Shown here: piece by piece, positions 40,100-50,128 of the stretch
Layout of the letters: the number at the start of each line of letters is the position of its first letter
Numbering within the stretch: the first letter of the stretch is position 1
Source: Septoria linicola
Taxonomy: Eukaryota; Ascomycota; Dothideomycetes; Mycosphaerellales; Mycosphaerellaceae
Assembly: GCA_024114885.1 (NCBI GenBank)
Contig: CP099419.1
Span: forward strand, 2,542,001-2,606,000
Length of the DNA stretch: 64,000 nt
Direction of reading: 5' to 3'
Notes under the pieces: generated by a model
Seen by the model: the letters and a program-made list of their open reading frames with translations, nothing else
What the model was told of the DNA's origin: nothing
Databases searched by the model: none
Program-made: the position numbers and the translations under genes

Positions 40100-42100
40100 A
40101 TGCAGGCTGCATCAGGAAATGGCGATCTCGTCTCGTACGATGCCGGCCACCACGAAGGTCAGCTTGCCAATAACCCGAGAAACATTGAATCGTTGAAGAA
40201 CGGCTTGATCAACAAAATTGAGGGCCATTCTCACATCACTCCTACGAGTGCAACGAGTGCTGAGGAGAGCGGACATGCTGTCAAAGCCAAGCCAAAGCAG
40301 AAGAGGAACAAGCCTACTTTATCATGTTTGGAATGCGTGGAACGAAAGACAAAGTGCTGTAGAAACAGGCCGTGTTTGGCCTGCGTCAAGAGACAGAGCG
40401 AATGTGAATACACGGCTGTAGCCAATCTCATCGCCTCAGCAGACCGGAAGAACAGTAACCCAAGCTCCAAGGCTCGGTATGTCATGAAACCGCCTAGCAA
40501 GGTCCGGAAGACGAGTCTCATACAGTCGTCCTCGTCTGTGCAAGCCTTGCCCATCGACAATGGTTGGCCTTCTCTCGAGGGCAGAACTCATCATCAGGAG
40601 GTGTTACAAGACGGATCGCCTTTCTTGTTCTCAAACGTTCCGATCACACAGCAGAGTTCACCTAGCAATGTTTTTGGTGTTGGATCACAGCATCCGTTCT
40701 CAAATTACTGGACGTGTCAGGGTGGCTTACCTGAGGTGATCACAGTTCTTCCCAGCAAAGATCAGGCGGATATGCTAGTCTCGAAATACTTTGAGATCGT
40801 TGATCCGGTCTATCCATTCCTACACCGCAGAACCTTCTACTCGGACTACGAACTTTTCTGGGCGCTGCCTCAAGAAGAAAAGGGCAATACAGATGCCTCT
40901 CTGATAGCCCTACACTATGCGATATATGCTCTGGGCACGCAATTTATGCAGTTCACTCCCTTGGAAGAACGCTCGCAGACCGCAGAGTTCTATTGCTCAG
41001 CTGCGAATCAGGCACTACGTGTGTACTCATACCTCAATCGTACATCAATGCGAGCAATCCAGGCGATGCTTCTAATGTCATACTTTCTCATGAATGACAA
41101 CCATGCCAGCGATGCATACGCTTGGGCTGGCATACACCTACGACAGTCGTACGCAATGCGACTGCATCGAGACCCAGAGATTGTGGTACCGGAAGCCTCG
41201 ACACTAGAGAAACAGCAAAGACGAAAGCTCTGGCAGGCTGTCTTCTTTCACGACACGTTTCTGACCATTCTGCTCAAGCTTCCTCCGACCGCCACTCATA
41301 GCGATGTGCCGGTGGAGTCTCTATCGGACGAGAATGAGCTGAGCGACGATGGTCTAGACGTCTGTCTAGGTGCTCACTCCAGGATCGAAAACCTCATGAG
41401 CATCAACGTGATCGCACCCCAAATTCCGCAACCTCTCGCGCCACCACAGCCTCACCACATGATAGATCAAGGTACCATGAAAGCAGACATTGCTTACATG
41501 AGAAGTATGTGGCATCTAGGGAATCTGGCGCAAGAGAGCTTATCATCACCTCTAGCCTTGTCACTGCCAGTAGCGAACAGTGTACGGCACAAAGAATCAC
41601 TCGTCGCTGCGTTCAAGAGACTGTACAAGACGTTTCCTGCTTCGCTTACTATCCTCGACTACAACGCACTAGAGAAGCAGGCGCAAAGCAATTCTCGCGT
41701 TGTGCGACAGAACCTATTCCTCACGTCCAATTACTACCATGGGCTCATGCTACTTCAAGCTTCTGAGAACAGAGGACAGGGCGTGGAGCCGAACGTCAAG
41801 GCTGCGCTTGAAGCTGCTCACGAAGCACTTTGTGCATTCTTCCACCTGTGGGGCTTGTTCGAAGTTGAAGCCGTGGTCTGGTGGGCGTTCCAGCATCGCG
41901 CATTTGAGGAGAGCCTTTTGCTTGCGAAGTTTCTGGCTATTCCGCCGCCGCTGGAAGCACACGACGAGCCGATCTACGCAAAAGCCAAGGACGACATAGG
42001 TAGAATGCTGGAAATCATGGAAAGATATGGTAGCAATGTTGAGATGCACAAGACGAGAAAGGACGTTTTGCACGAGGCCTACTTGCGGATAGCGGCTTGA
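40100..42100 (+). CDS. Zn2Cys6 fungal transcription factor
   Basis: Single exon, 666 aa. Residues 76-102 are a binuclear zinc cluster, C-x2-C-x6-C-x5-C-x2-C-x6-C, preceded by a basic stretch (KAKPKQKRNKPT). After a Ser-rich linker, the fungal-specific regulatory domain begins at ~230 (SKYFEIVDPVYPFLHRRTFY) and runs to the C-terminus. Such proteins bind CGG-containing half-sites as dimers in the nucleus. The target genes are not known; they need not be adjacent. An intronless gene of this size is usual for the class. Its 3' end is 114 bp from the convergent gene. Confidence 0.92.
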   Translation: MQAASGNGDLVSYDAGHHEGQLANNPRNIESLKNGLINKIEGHSHITPTSATSAEESGHAVKAKPKQKRNKPTLSCLECVERKTKCCRNRPCLACVKRQSECEYTAVANLIASADRKNSNPSSKARYVMKPPSKVRKTSLIQSSSSVQALPIDNGWPSLEGRTHHQEVLQDGSPFLFSNVPITQQSSPSNVFGVGSQHPFSNYWTCQGGLPEVITVLPSKDQADMLVSKYFEIVDPVYPFLHRRTFYSDYELFWALPQEEKGNTDASLIALHYAIYALGTQFMQFTPLEERSQTAEFYCSAANQALRVYSYLNRTSMRAIQAMLLMSYFLMNDNHASDAYAWAGIHLRQSYAMRLHRDPEIVVPEASTLEKQQRRKLWQAVFFHDTFLTILLKLPPTATHSDVPVESLSDENELSDDGLDVCLGAHSRIENLMSINVIAPQIPQPLAPPQPHHMIDQGTMKADIAYMRSMWHLGNLAQESLSSPLALSLPVANSVRHKESLVAAFKRLYKTFPASLTILDYNALEKQAQSNSRVVRQNLFLTSNYYHGLMLLQASENRGQGVEPNVKAALEAAHEALCAFFHLWGLFEVEAVVWWAFQHRAFEESLLLAKFLAIPPPLEAHDEPIYAKAKDDIGRMLEIMERYGSNVEMHKTRKDVLHEAYLRIAA

Positions 42101-42214
42101 CAGAAGTCATGATCAATTTATGATATCGCATCTGCCGTTTGCTAGGCTCAAGCAGCACCTTTAGGGCCGGATTGATGCGTCTCACTTGCGGCACCTTATG
42201 AGATCTGCTGTCCT

Positions 42215-43897
42215 TCATGTTTCCTTCATAGCTAGCATGCGGATGCGCAGCTTCATCTGCACCTCGTCGACGAAGGCTTCACGGCTTGGAGACCCCTTGG
42301 CCCGTTGAATCTCGAAGAAGAATCGCACATCCTCAGCCTTCCTTGGCACTTGCCCACTTTGTAGGCGCGAGCCGGGTAGCTTTGCCACGAGCTCGAGAAA
42401 GCTGTTCTCCCGATGTTTCGGCTCGTTGGGCGCCTGCTGCTGCCACATACCATTCCACCCTTTCCAACCGATAAGACTCTCCGGCCAGCACTTGCCACGC
42501 CAAATGCTGCTGCTCCAGAACTCGCTCGAGAGCTCCACTGTCAACTCATTGATGGCTTCTTTGTCATTGAGAAGTGCTTCAAGCAATTGACGCCAGGCGT
42601 CTGGATTGGTCTGCGAGGAGTAACGCAGAGCTATTGCCAACATCTTGTGCTCGGGCGCTTGGTGGTCTTTCAGAAACGCAATGCAACGCTCCGGTTTGTC
42701 GTCAAAATACAGCCGTCGATCGTAGATGTGCGGTATCGCTAGTTGGTAGCAGCGCTTTGAGACGAGGAGGAATGGCAAGCAAAAGCCGAGACGGAAAGTT
42801 TCATGCTGCTGGGCATCGCCCGCACTGGTAATCGCGGTCGGGTAGGGCCAGCCGTGGTATGTGAACTGAGTGGACACAAACCCAAATGGGCTGCGCGTTT
42901 TGTAGGTCTGCTGCGAAGAGAGGGCTCTCAGAGCCGAAGTAGGCAGATCGTTCACCATCATTGCGTGCGCACTCATTCCAGAAGATCGCGGGAAGAGATG
43001 CCCCAGTATTGCATCCATCACCTTGTCTGGAAGCTGAAGCAATCCAAGTCTTGCCTCTTGACAAACGATCTTCGATTCTCCGTCCTGTACAGCCTTCGCC
43101 TTCTTCGCTCTTGCTGGATGTAAAACTCTCGTCTTACTGTGCTTGGTGGTCGATTCGGTCTTGAGAGACAAGACGAGTTTCGGCCGCTTCTCATCTTCAA
43201 GATCGCGCCCGAAGTTGTATCCAGTGACAAAGGCATCGGTAAGCCCATTTCCATCCCACAGAGCACAAATCCAATTGATATTCCTAAGCCAGACACGGCG
43301 GAAGTCCACGTTGACGAAAGAGACGTTCTTGAGCTTCAAGTCCTCCATCAGCACGTCGGAAAAATTGCAATTGAGGAAGGTCACACCATCCAGATCACAG
43401 TCTTTGATAGTGAAGGCCTGGAGGCTGCTGTCTATCACATGGACGTCGCTGATGAAACAGCGCTTGTAGAAGACATCGTTAGTAGGCTGCTGTACACTTT
43501 CTGGAGATGACGTCGGCTGCGATGCTGTTGAAGCGCCTTTTTCGATTGAGATCGGCGTGCCTGGTTCGGAAGCGCGACTGATATCAGACTCGACACACGC
43601 GTCTCTGAAGCCCTGTTTCCCAGCACCCCGGTCGCACTTCGTCTTGCAGCTTTGTTGCTGGTCCAGCTCTGGAATTGGAAGGTCGAGTATTGAGGATTCC
43701 GGTTGTTGCGGCTTCCGCATCTCGCCAGTGACTCTGGACTCGCAGACTTGACATAGCTCAAGCGCCTGCGTGATAGCACGCAATTTCGTCACTGCGTCTG
43801 TCATCTTTGTTTGGTCTTGCATTGTCGAGTCGGAAGCAGAGGAGGAAGTGAGATCTGATTGTAGCTTCACATGACCCCTGTCTAGCTTCATGCACAT
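42215..43897 (-). CDS. Pentapeptide-repeat and F-box-like protein of unknown function
   Basis: Single exon, up to 560 aa from the ATG at 43897; later in-frame ATGs (codons 3, 26, 32) are possible starts. Residues ~147-210 show pentapeptide-like spacing with hydrophobic and N/D/C positions every five residues (FTIKDCDLDGVTFLNCNFSD). Around 285-305 is an F-box-like stretch (LGLLQLPDKVMDAILGHLFP). The C-terminal half resembles the ligand-binding part of fungal F-box-like proteins (FLLVSKRCYQLAIPHIYDRR). The N-terminus has a CQVC pair. The combination may be a substrate-binding ubiquitin adaptor, but that is inference; I know no named family. Confidence 0.72.
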   Translation of the reverse strand: MCMKLDRGHVKLQSDLTSSSASDSTMQDQTKMTDAVTKLRAITQALELCQVCESRVTGEMRKPQQPESSILDLPIPELDQQQSCKTKCDRGAGKQGFRDACVESDISRASEPGTPISIEKGASTASQPTSSPESVQQPTNDVFYKRCFISDVHVIDSSLQAFTIKDCDLDGVTFLNCNFSDVLMEDLKLKNVSFVNVDFRRVWLRNINWICALWDGNGLTDAFVTGYNFGRDLEDEKRPKLVLSLKTESTTKHSKTRVLHPARAKKAKAVQDGESKIVCQEARLGLLQLPDKVMDAILGHLFPRSSGMSAHAMMVNDLPTSALRALSSQQTYKTRSPFGFVSTQFTYHGWPYPTAITSAGDAQQHETFRLGFCLPFLLVSKRCYQLAIPHIYDRRLYFDDKPERCIAFLKDHQAPEHKMLAIALRYSSQTNPDAWRQLLEALLNDKEAINELTVELSSEFWSSSIWRGKCWPESLIGWKGWNGMWQQQAPNEPKHRENSFLELVAKLPGSRLQSGQVPRKAEDVRFFFEIQRAKGSPSREAFVDEVQMKLRIRMLAMKET

Positions 43898-44262
43898 GCG
43901 CGCAGTAGCTCGCTTTTTCTATGTGCAATGCACTTCTGGCCGCGTTCACGCCAACCCTGACCCTTATGCTTTCACGACACATCACTCGACGACGCATGAA
44001 TTTGATCCATTGTCATCAAGCTGATGCTGGCCCCTGACATTCGTCTGAAGCAAGCCACTATCATTCGTTGTCCATCGCCCCATCATCTTCGCCTACACGC
44101 GAACAGCTGACATTCACGCGGGCCCGTTGCAGTATCAATGCGTGCCGGGCGAAAGATGGGATCAATCGATCGATTGAGCTCTCCACGTACTTCCCAGTAT
44201 GTCCGCCGGCTCCACGCTAACCAGCACATCCGTATGTCCTGCCTTCGACTGCTAGCAACCGT
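43898..44262. other. Intergenic, 5' of the F-box-like gene and 3' of RFC4
   Basis: This 365-bp interval contains only shadow ORFs and no domain. It should contain the promoter of the 42215-43897 gene and the terminator of RFC4. Confidence 0.4.
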
Positions 44263-45379
44263 TCACTTATTTGGCGCCACGAATAGGCTCGGCTTCATGT
44301 TCAGCTTGCACAGCTTCGCTACACACCCAGCAAGCTGAAGATAGGTCTGCACTCCCTCCAAGATCCGCATGTGAGCGAAACCGATTTCGCGAATGAACTC
44401 AAGCTTGGTATGCTCCGAAAGCGACGGAATCGTCTTCGTGACCTTGAACATGCTGCTGATAATGTCGTGAGAGGAGTATCCCAGACCCCTGTGCCAAGTT
44501 ATCATTAGTATCAATCACCCTGGCGAGCAGAGATATGAGAACTTACCACAATTCTTTTAATGAGTCCAATGCCTCGTCGATCTTGCGTTCATGACAGCTT
44601 TTAATCATGGCCTGCACCTTAATAGGATGCGGGCTGTCCACTACTCTGAACACATTGTCTCCGTTCACAAAGCCAAAACCCGCGTGGGTACTCTGCAAGT
44701 TGTTAATGGCCTGCCTCATATCTCCCTCAGCGCTGAACACCAATGCTGCGATTCCATCGTCACTGTATTCCACACTCTCCGCCTTGCATATCTGATACAG
44801 CCTCTTCACCACTTGCTCGTCTGTCAGCCTCGCGTATCTCAAGATTGCACATCTCGATTGGAGAGGCTCGATAATCTTGTTGCTCTGATTGCACGCAAAT
44901 GCAAATCGTGTTGTGCCGGAGTAGATCTCCATGGTCCTTCTCAACGCCTGCTGGGCACCACTCGTCATGCTGTCCGCCTCATCCAATATGACAATCTTCT
45001 GCCTGCCCGCCGGTAACGTGACCTTCTTCTGGGCGAACCCCTTGATCCTATTGCGCACCACATCGATTCCACGCTCGTCCGAGGCGTTGAGCTCGAGCAC
45101 AGCCTCTTTGTAGGCATCACCCAGCAATTGGCGAGCGAGACAGAGAACGGACGTCGTCTTGCCTATGCCTGGCATGCCACTGATGATGACATGGGGCATG
45201 TTCCCATCTTTGGCGATAATCTTCAGACGCTCGATGGTTTCTGTGTTGCCCACAATGTCGTCCAGGAAGACCGGTCGATACTTCTCAACCCATGGTAGCT
45301 CGTAGTTTGATGGTGGGTCGTTGCTGTGAGATTTGACGCCGTTGGATTGCGCGGCTTTGGATGATTCTGCGGGCGCCAT
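44263..45379 (-). CDS. RFC4: Replication factor C subunit 4 (RFC4/RFC2 type)
   Basis: Exon 1 is 45379-44547 and exon 2 is 44488-44263, with a 58-nt intron (GTAAGT...GCACAG). Together they give 352 aa. Start chosen at MAPAESSKAAQ; an ATG 11 codons upstream is in frame but less likely. The AAA+ core has WVEKYRPVFLDDIVGN, Walker A GMPGIGKT (68-75), Walker B VILDEADSM (DEAD 133-136), and the SRC motif LQSRCAILRYARL. The C-terminal helical domain ends the protein. Known role: small subunit of the clamp loader that places PCNA on primer-template ends, and of related checkpoint loaders. Identity as Rfc4 (human RFC2) rather than Rfc2 or Rfc3 rests on the N-terminal LPWVEKYRP and the CHERKIDEALDSLKELW region. 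Confidence 0.95.
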
Positions 45380-45649
45380 GGTGTCGTCGCTGATGCTGGA
45401 GAAAGACGGCAAGCTGGAAGACGTGCATCAACGCGACATCGACGCGTTCCTGCTGCGAACGCGGAGACGCAGCCGCCACCTCCCAGTAATGCACACCACA
45501 ATCTGTAGCAGAATGCCTTGCATACTCGGGATAGCCTGTGCATCGCCTGCTTCAAAATCGCGCAGAAATACTTTGGACGTTGGATAGCATCCAGCCTCAC
45601 GAGTCCGAGAACAATGACACTCACATCATACTGATATACACCGCAAAAC

Positions 45650-47434
45650 ATGATATCTCTACGGCGATATGCCGTGTACGCTGGCCTGGCAGTATTTGCG
45701 CTCATCGCCATCACACACTTCCGACAAAACATAGCATCTCATGCCAAAATCCGATACGCAGCATTTTTTCCCTCGGCCAAGAAGCATGCCGATGATGGCA
45801 GCTTTCATTGGGAGGATGTACCAATTCACTACCCTGTCAAGAGCCTCACATCTTTGCCGACCGCAAGTCCCAAGAAATTGCCCAAAGTACAGTTCAACTT
45901 TCCAGCCGAGACCTCAGATCATGCCGCTGTGCGAAGGGAGAGGCAGACCGCAGTGAAGGCTACGTTTCAGCGATGCTGGAAGGCGTACACCGAACACGCT
46001 TGGATGATGGATGAGGTAACGCCAATCACTGGCAATGTCAAGAATGGCTTCGGCGGATGGGCTGCTACGCTCGTCGATTCACTCGACGTCCTCTACATCA
46101 TGGGACTGAAAGACGAATTTGAACAAGCGGTAGAGGCAGCACTGACCATCGACCTCTCCAAGTGCACGGAAGAAACGATCAATGTGTTTGAGACCACAAT
46201 TCGGCATCTCGGGGGCCTCTTGTCCGCGCACGACCTGAGTGGCGACAAGAGACTATTAGACAAGGCTCTCGAATTTGGTGAGATGCTGCTGAAAAGCTTC
46301 GACACCCCGAACCATATGCCAATTACAAGATGGAAACCACAAGCCGCGTTGACCACGAAACAAGTTGCCGACGATGTGGTCCTGGTCGCTGAGATAGGAT
46401 CCTTGTCCATGGAATTCACTCATCTGTCTCAGCTCACCGGAGATATGAGGTTCTACGATGCCGTGGATCGAATCATGAAGCTATTCGTGAAGCAGCAGGA
46501 GGAGACTCACCTGCAGGGCATGTTTCCTGTCGTAGTCAACGCCAAAGACGCTGACCTCACCAAGGACACATTCTTCACACTCTCAGCAATGTCGGACTCT
46601 CTCTACGAATACTTCCCGAAGATGCATGCTCTGCTTGGTGGAAGCGAGATGTATTCGAAGCTGTACATGCGCAGCATGGAGACCGCCATCAAGCATAATC
46701 TTTGGAAGCCGATGACGCCAGATGATTCTGACATCTTGATGTCCGGTAATGTGCGAGCAATCATTGGAGGAAAACCGAAGCTCGAGCCTCAAGGCCAGCA
46801 TCTGGTGTGCTTCGCAGGTGGGATGTTCGCTCTCGGTGGAAGGCTGACAGAACAGGAAGCGCACGTTAACATTGGCAAAAAGTTGACGGACGGCTGCATT
46901 TGGACATATCGAGCCCTTCCCATGGGAGTGATGCCCGAGGTCTTTGAAATGGTCGCATGTCCCTCTCGTACCGGAGCTTGTCCGTGGGACGACCAGAAGT
47001 GGCGCGATACCATTGCTGCATCTGGTGTCGCCAGTGTACAAGATACGATTGATGGTAGTCGACTTCCCAAAGGGTTTACGAAAATACAGGACACACGTTA
47101 TATCCTTCGGCCGGAAGCCATCGAAAGTGTGTTTGTTCTATACCGCACCACTGGACATGAGTACCTATTGCATCGAGCATGGGAGATGTTCGTCAGTATT
47201 GTGAACGCTACAGAGACGCCAATCGCGAACGCGGCCATTGCAGACGTGACTTTTGATCCCAAGTGGCTCAAGGACACAGGACACAACGTGAAGATGAACA
47301 GCATGGAGAGTTTTTGGCTTGCAGAGACGTTGAAATATTTCTATCTCATATTCAGCGAGCACGACAAAATCTCCTTGGACGAGTGGGTCTTCAATACTGA
47401 GGCCCATCCGTTCAAGAGACCAATGGCAGCGTAA
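45650..47434 (+). CDS. GH47 class I alpha-1,2-mannosidase
   Basis: Single exon, 594 aa. Residues ~7-25 are an uncleaved N-terminal membrane anchor (type II topology). The rest is a GH47 (alpha/alpha)7 barrel, with YTEHAWMMDEVTPITGNVKNGFGGWAATLVDSLDVLYIMGL at the start and INVFETTIRHLGGLLSAHDLSGD after it. The strongly conserved C-terminal part includes YILRPEAIESVFVLYRTTG and SFWLAETLKYFYLIF, followed by NTEAHPF. Known role: trimming of alpha-1,2-mannose residues from N-glycans in the ER or Golgi with a Ca2+ ion (the conserved Thr of NTEAHPF binds it). It could also be a Golgi Man-IA type. No N-terminal ER-retention signal can be judged. Confidence 0.94.
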   Translation: MISLRRYAVYAGLAVFALIAITHFRQNIASHAKIRYAAFFPSAKKHADDGSFHWEDVPIHYPVKSLTSLPTASPKKLPKVQFNFPAETSDHAAVRRERQTAVKATFQRCWKAYTEHAWMMDEVTPITGNVKNGFGGWAATLVDSLDVLYIMGLKDEFEQAVEAALTIDLSKCTEETINVFETTIRHLGGLLSAHDLSGDKRLLDKALEFGEMLLKSFDTPNHMPITRWKPQAALTTKQVADDVVLVAEIGSLSMEFTHLSQLTGDMRFYDAVDRIMKLFVKQQEETHLQGMFPVVVNAKDADLTKDTFFTLSAMSDSLYEYFPKMHALLGGSEMYSKLYMRSMETAIKHNLWKPMTPDDSDILMSGNVRAIIGGKPKLEPQGQHLVCFAGGMFALGGRLTEQEAHVNIGKKLTDGCIWTYRALPMGVMPEVFEMVACPSRTGACPWDDQKWRDTIAASGVASVQDTIDGSRLPKGFTKIQDTRYILRPEAIESVFVLYRTTGHEYLLHRAWEMFVSIVNATETPIANAAIADVTFDPKWLKDTGHNVKMNSMESFWLAETLKYFYLIFSEHDKISLDEWVFNTEAHPFKRPMAA

Positions 47435-48694
47435 TCACCAATATGTTCGCAGACTATTCCTCTTCATTCGTCGTTTACAGTGGGGAAACATGCTTTCAAA
47501 GTAGTCTGCTTCAATACGGATTCATACATAAATAACAAGACTCGCGAGGGACTGTTGAGGACATCTTTGTGTCTCGGGTGCACAATGTGCACAATGACTG
47601 TCAAATGTGGTGGCCAAAACAGCGATCATGAGGCTACACCTGAAACGCCGCCGAGAAGCGCTCTTGGCCTCCGACTTGGCCACCTGTTTGATCCACTAGC
47701 ATGCAGCTCGTGCTCTGGGAGCGATGCACCTCAACATCTTCCCGAGATTCGTGGCACAGCGTTTTCGAGGCATGGAGACCTTGTGAGAATCTTCCGCAAC
47801 ACTGACGGGTAGTAACAGTGCACTCGACCATAATGTCGAGCCGCAACACTATGCACGACGTCGCACGATGCGTCTCCGCGTTGTCCGTGGATCATCTTCG
47901 TTCAGCCTCAAGAATGACCTTATATGATGTGACGGACTAATTACCACTCTGACAATAGGAAGAAGAACCCACTCAACCTGATCTGACAGGCGCTATCCTA
48001 TGTACATGCACCTCTCGACAACGTACGCCGAGAATGGGGACCCGATCCTGGACGAGGATACACTGGCACTGTGCAACACCAAGCAGTGCTCAAAGACGAT
48101 ATCGGGCAAGCATCTCATCCATGCCAAGATGTTTCGTCGACGAGGCAGAATGGCAGGCAAGCACTTCAGCACTGGCCAAAGATGAAGTCACGATAAGATT
48201 CGACCGTCGTTCGCTGCAGAATTTCTTGCCTCCTCTTGTTGCAAAGCCAAATCGGCATTCTTGTTTGGCAGTGCCGACTTTCGCCCCTGCCCTTTGATGA
48301 GCTACGTAACCAGCAGTCTGCCACGCAAGCATCGGGACCGCCTCCATCAACCATCTACATCGCTAATAGTCTCACGATATTTGCATTTACTACTTATTCC
48401 AGCTGATCACGTTCACGGTCCACGACATCAGCTGCGTCACGACGGCAAGAGTTGAACATCTCTATTCTTGGCAGCAGTTTTGACGATCAAATCTGGCGGC
48501 TAGACCGGATCCTGGGGCACTTTTACACGCCGTCGCCACATGTGGATATAACGGCTTGTCAGACTAACGGCCGCGTCATTGTGAATGCGTAGTACATTGA
48601 AGAAGACTTCTTCATCGCTTGCTTGCATGAATAGTCCTTCATTCCTGGTTGTCGGTCCGATCAACATTCTTTCTGTTGGTATCTGCGTTACAAG
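47435..48694. other. Gene-poor interval before the aspartic protease
   Basis: This 1,260-bp interval has ORFs of 60-114 codons on both strands without domains. No gene is supported. Confidence 0.4.
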
Positions 48695-50128
48695 ATGAGG
48701 ATTTCCACTTCTGTTGCCACAACCGCGGTCATCCTTGGCGAGGCTAGTAACGCGATCAACCTGGTCAAGCGCACAGATGGATCGCCGCCACGAGTAGTTG
48801 AACATACCATACAACGAAGATACATCAGCAATCCGCTGGATCACGACCGGAAACGTTGGCAGCGACGAAAAAGAGATACTCTTTCAGTCACACTCGATAA
48901 CGAAGAAACGCTATATTTCGCCAATGTATCGATTGGTACGCCAGCACAGGACTTTCGAATGCACTTGGACACTGGAAGCAGCGATCTATGGGTCAACGTC
49001 GCAGATAGCGAGCTGTGTCAGTCTCGAGGCGATCCATGCTCGATATCCGGAACTTACAGCGCCAACGATTCCTCGACGTACACGTATCTCAACAGCCAGT
49101 TCAACATTTCCTACGTCGACGGGTCTGGATCATCCGGAGATTATGTCAGCGACACAATGAAGATCGGCGACGCCTCGCTGGAGAATCAACAATTCGGCGT
49201 CGGATATACCTCGAGTTCACAAGAGGGTATTCTTGGAATTGGCTATCCTATCAATGAAGTTGCTGTTCAATATAATGGCGGTAGGCCATATGCCAATGTA
49301 CCACAAAGTCTGGTGAATACTGGGACTATCAATTCCAACGCCTACAGCTTATGGTTGAACGACCTGGATGCATCCACGGGCTCCATACTATTCGGAGGCG
49401 TTAACGAAGACAAGTACACAGGCTCGCTGCAGACTATTCCAATCGTCAAAGAGCAGGGAGTGTACGCTGAGTTCATCATTGCGCTCACAGCTGTAGGTGC
49501 GAACGGCACCACGGGGTCGATCGCCAAGGACCAGGCGATTCCGGCACTTCTGGACTCTGGTAGTTCGCTTATGTACCTGCCCAACGACATCACGCAGTCA
49601 ATCTACGACGCAGTCGGTGCATCGTACGATGAGCAACAAGGTGCAGCATTTGTGAACTGCGACCTCGCCAACACGGACAGCACAATCGACTTCACCTTTT
49701 CTTCACCAACGATCAAAGTGCCATTGAATGAGCTCGTCATCGTGGCTGGCGTTGACCGCGGGCAACCAGTGTGCATCCTTGGGTTGGGACCTGCCGGCAG
49801 CAGTACGCCAGTACTAGGCGACACATTTTTGCGATCGGCATATGTCGTATACGACATTGCGAATAACGAAATCAGCTTGGCACAAACCAACTTCAACTCA
49901 ACGTCCAACAACATCATGGAGATCACCAACTCGACAGGGGTTCCGGACGCTACTGTCGTAGCAAATGCTGTCACCAGCGTGGCAGTGTCATCTGGAGGCG
50001 CACGGATTGACAGTGGGACTGACGGCACCATCACACTCGATGGTCGGGCTGCGCAGCCTACACCTGCGCCAGGTTGGGGCATGGCAGCAATCGGAGCCGC
50101 GGCAGGAGCTGCGCTCTACGCGCTATAG
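48695..50128 (+). CDS. GPI-anchored yapsin-like aspartic protease
   Basis: Single exon, 477 aa. A signal peptide (~1-20) is followed by a short propeptide with basic cleavage sites (KRTDG and RKRD at ~26-61). The A1 peptidase has both catalytic motifs, DTGSSDLWV (92-100) and DSGSS (287-291), plus the flap region VDGSGSSGDYVSD (~141-153). The C-terminal ~50 residues are Thr/Gly/Ala-rich and end in a hydrophobic tail, matching a GPI attachment signal. Known relatives (yapsins, fungal OpsB) act at the cell surface on proteins and wall precursors. Pepstatin-type activity is expected but not shown. Confidence 0.93.
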   Translation: MRISTSVATTAVILGEASNAINLVKRTDGSPPRVVEHTIQRRYISNPLDHDRKRWQRRKRDTLSVTLDNEETLYFANVSIGTPAQDFRMHLDTGSSDLWVNVADSELCQSRGDPCSISGTYSANDSSTYTYLNSQFNISYVDGSGSSGDYVSDTMKIGDASLENQQFGVGYTSSSQEGILGIGYPINEVAVQYNGGRPYANVPQSLVNTGTINSNAYSLWLNDLDASTGSILFGGVNEDKYTGSLQTIPIVKEQGVYAEFIIALTAVGANGTTGSIAKDQAIPALLDSGSSLMYLPNDITQSIYDAVGASYDEQQGAAFVNCDLANTDSTIDFTFSSPTIKVPLNELVIVAGVDRGQPVCILGLGPAGSSTPVLGDTFLRSAYVVYDIANNEISLAQTNFNSTSNNIMEITNSTGVPDATVVANAVTSVAVSSGGARIDSGTDGTITLDGRAAQPTPAPGWGMAAIGAAAGAALYAL

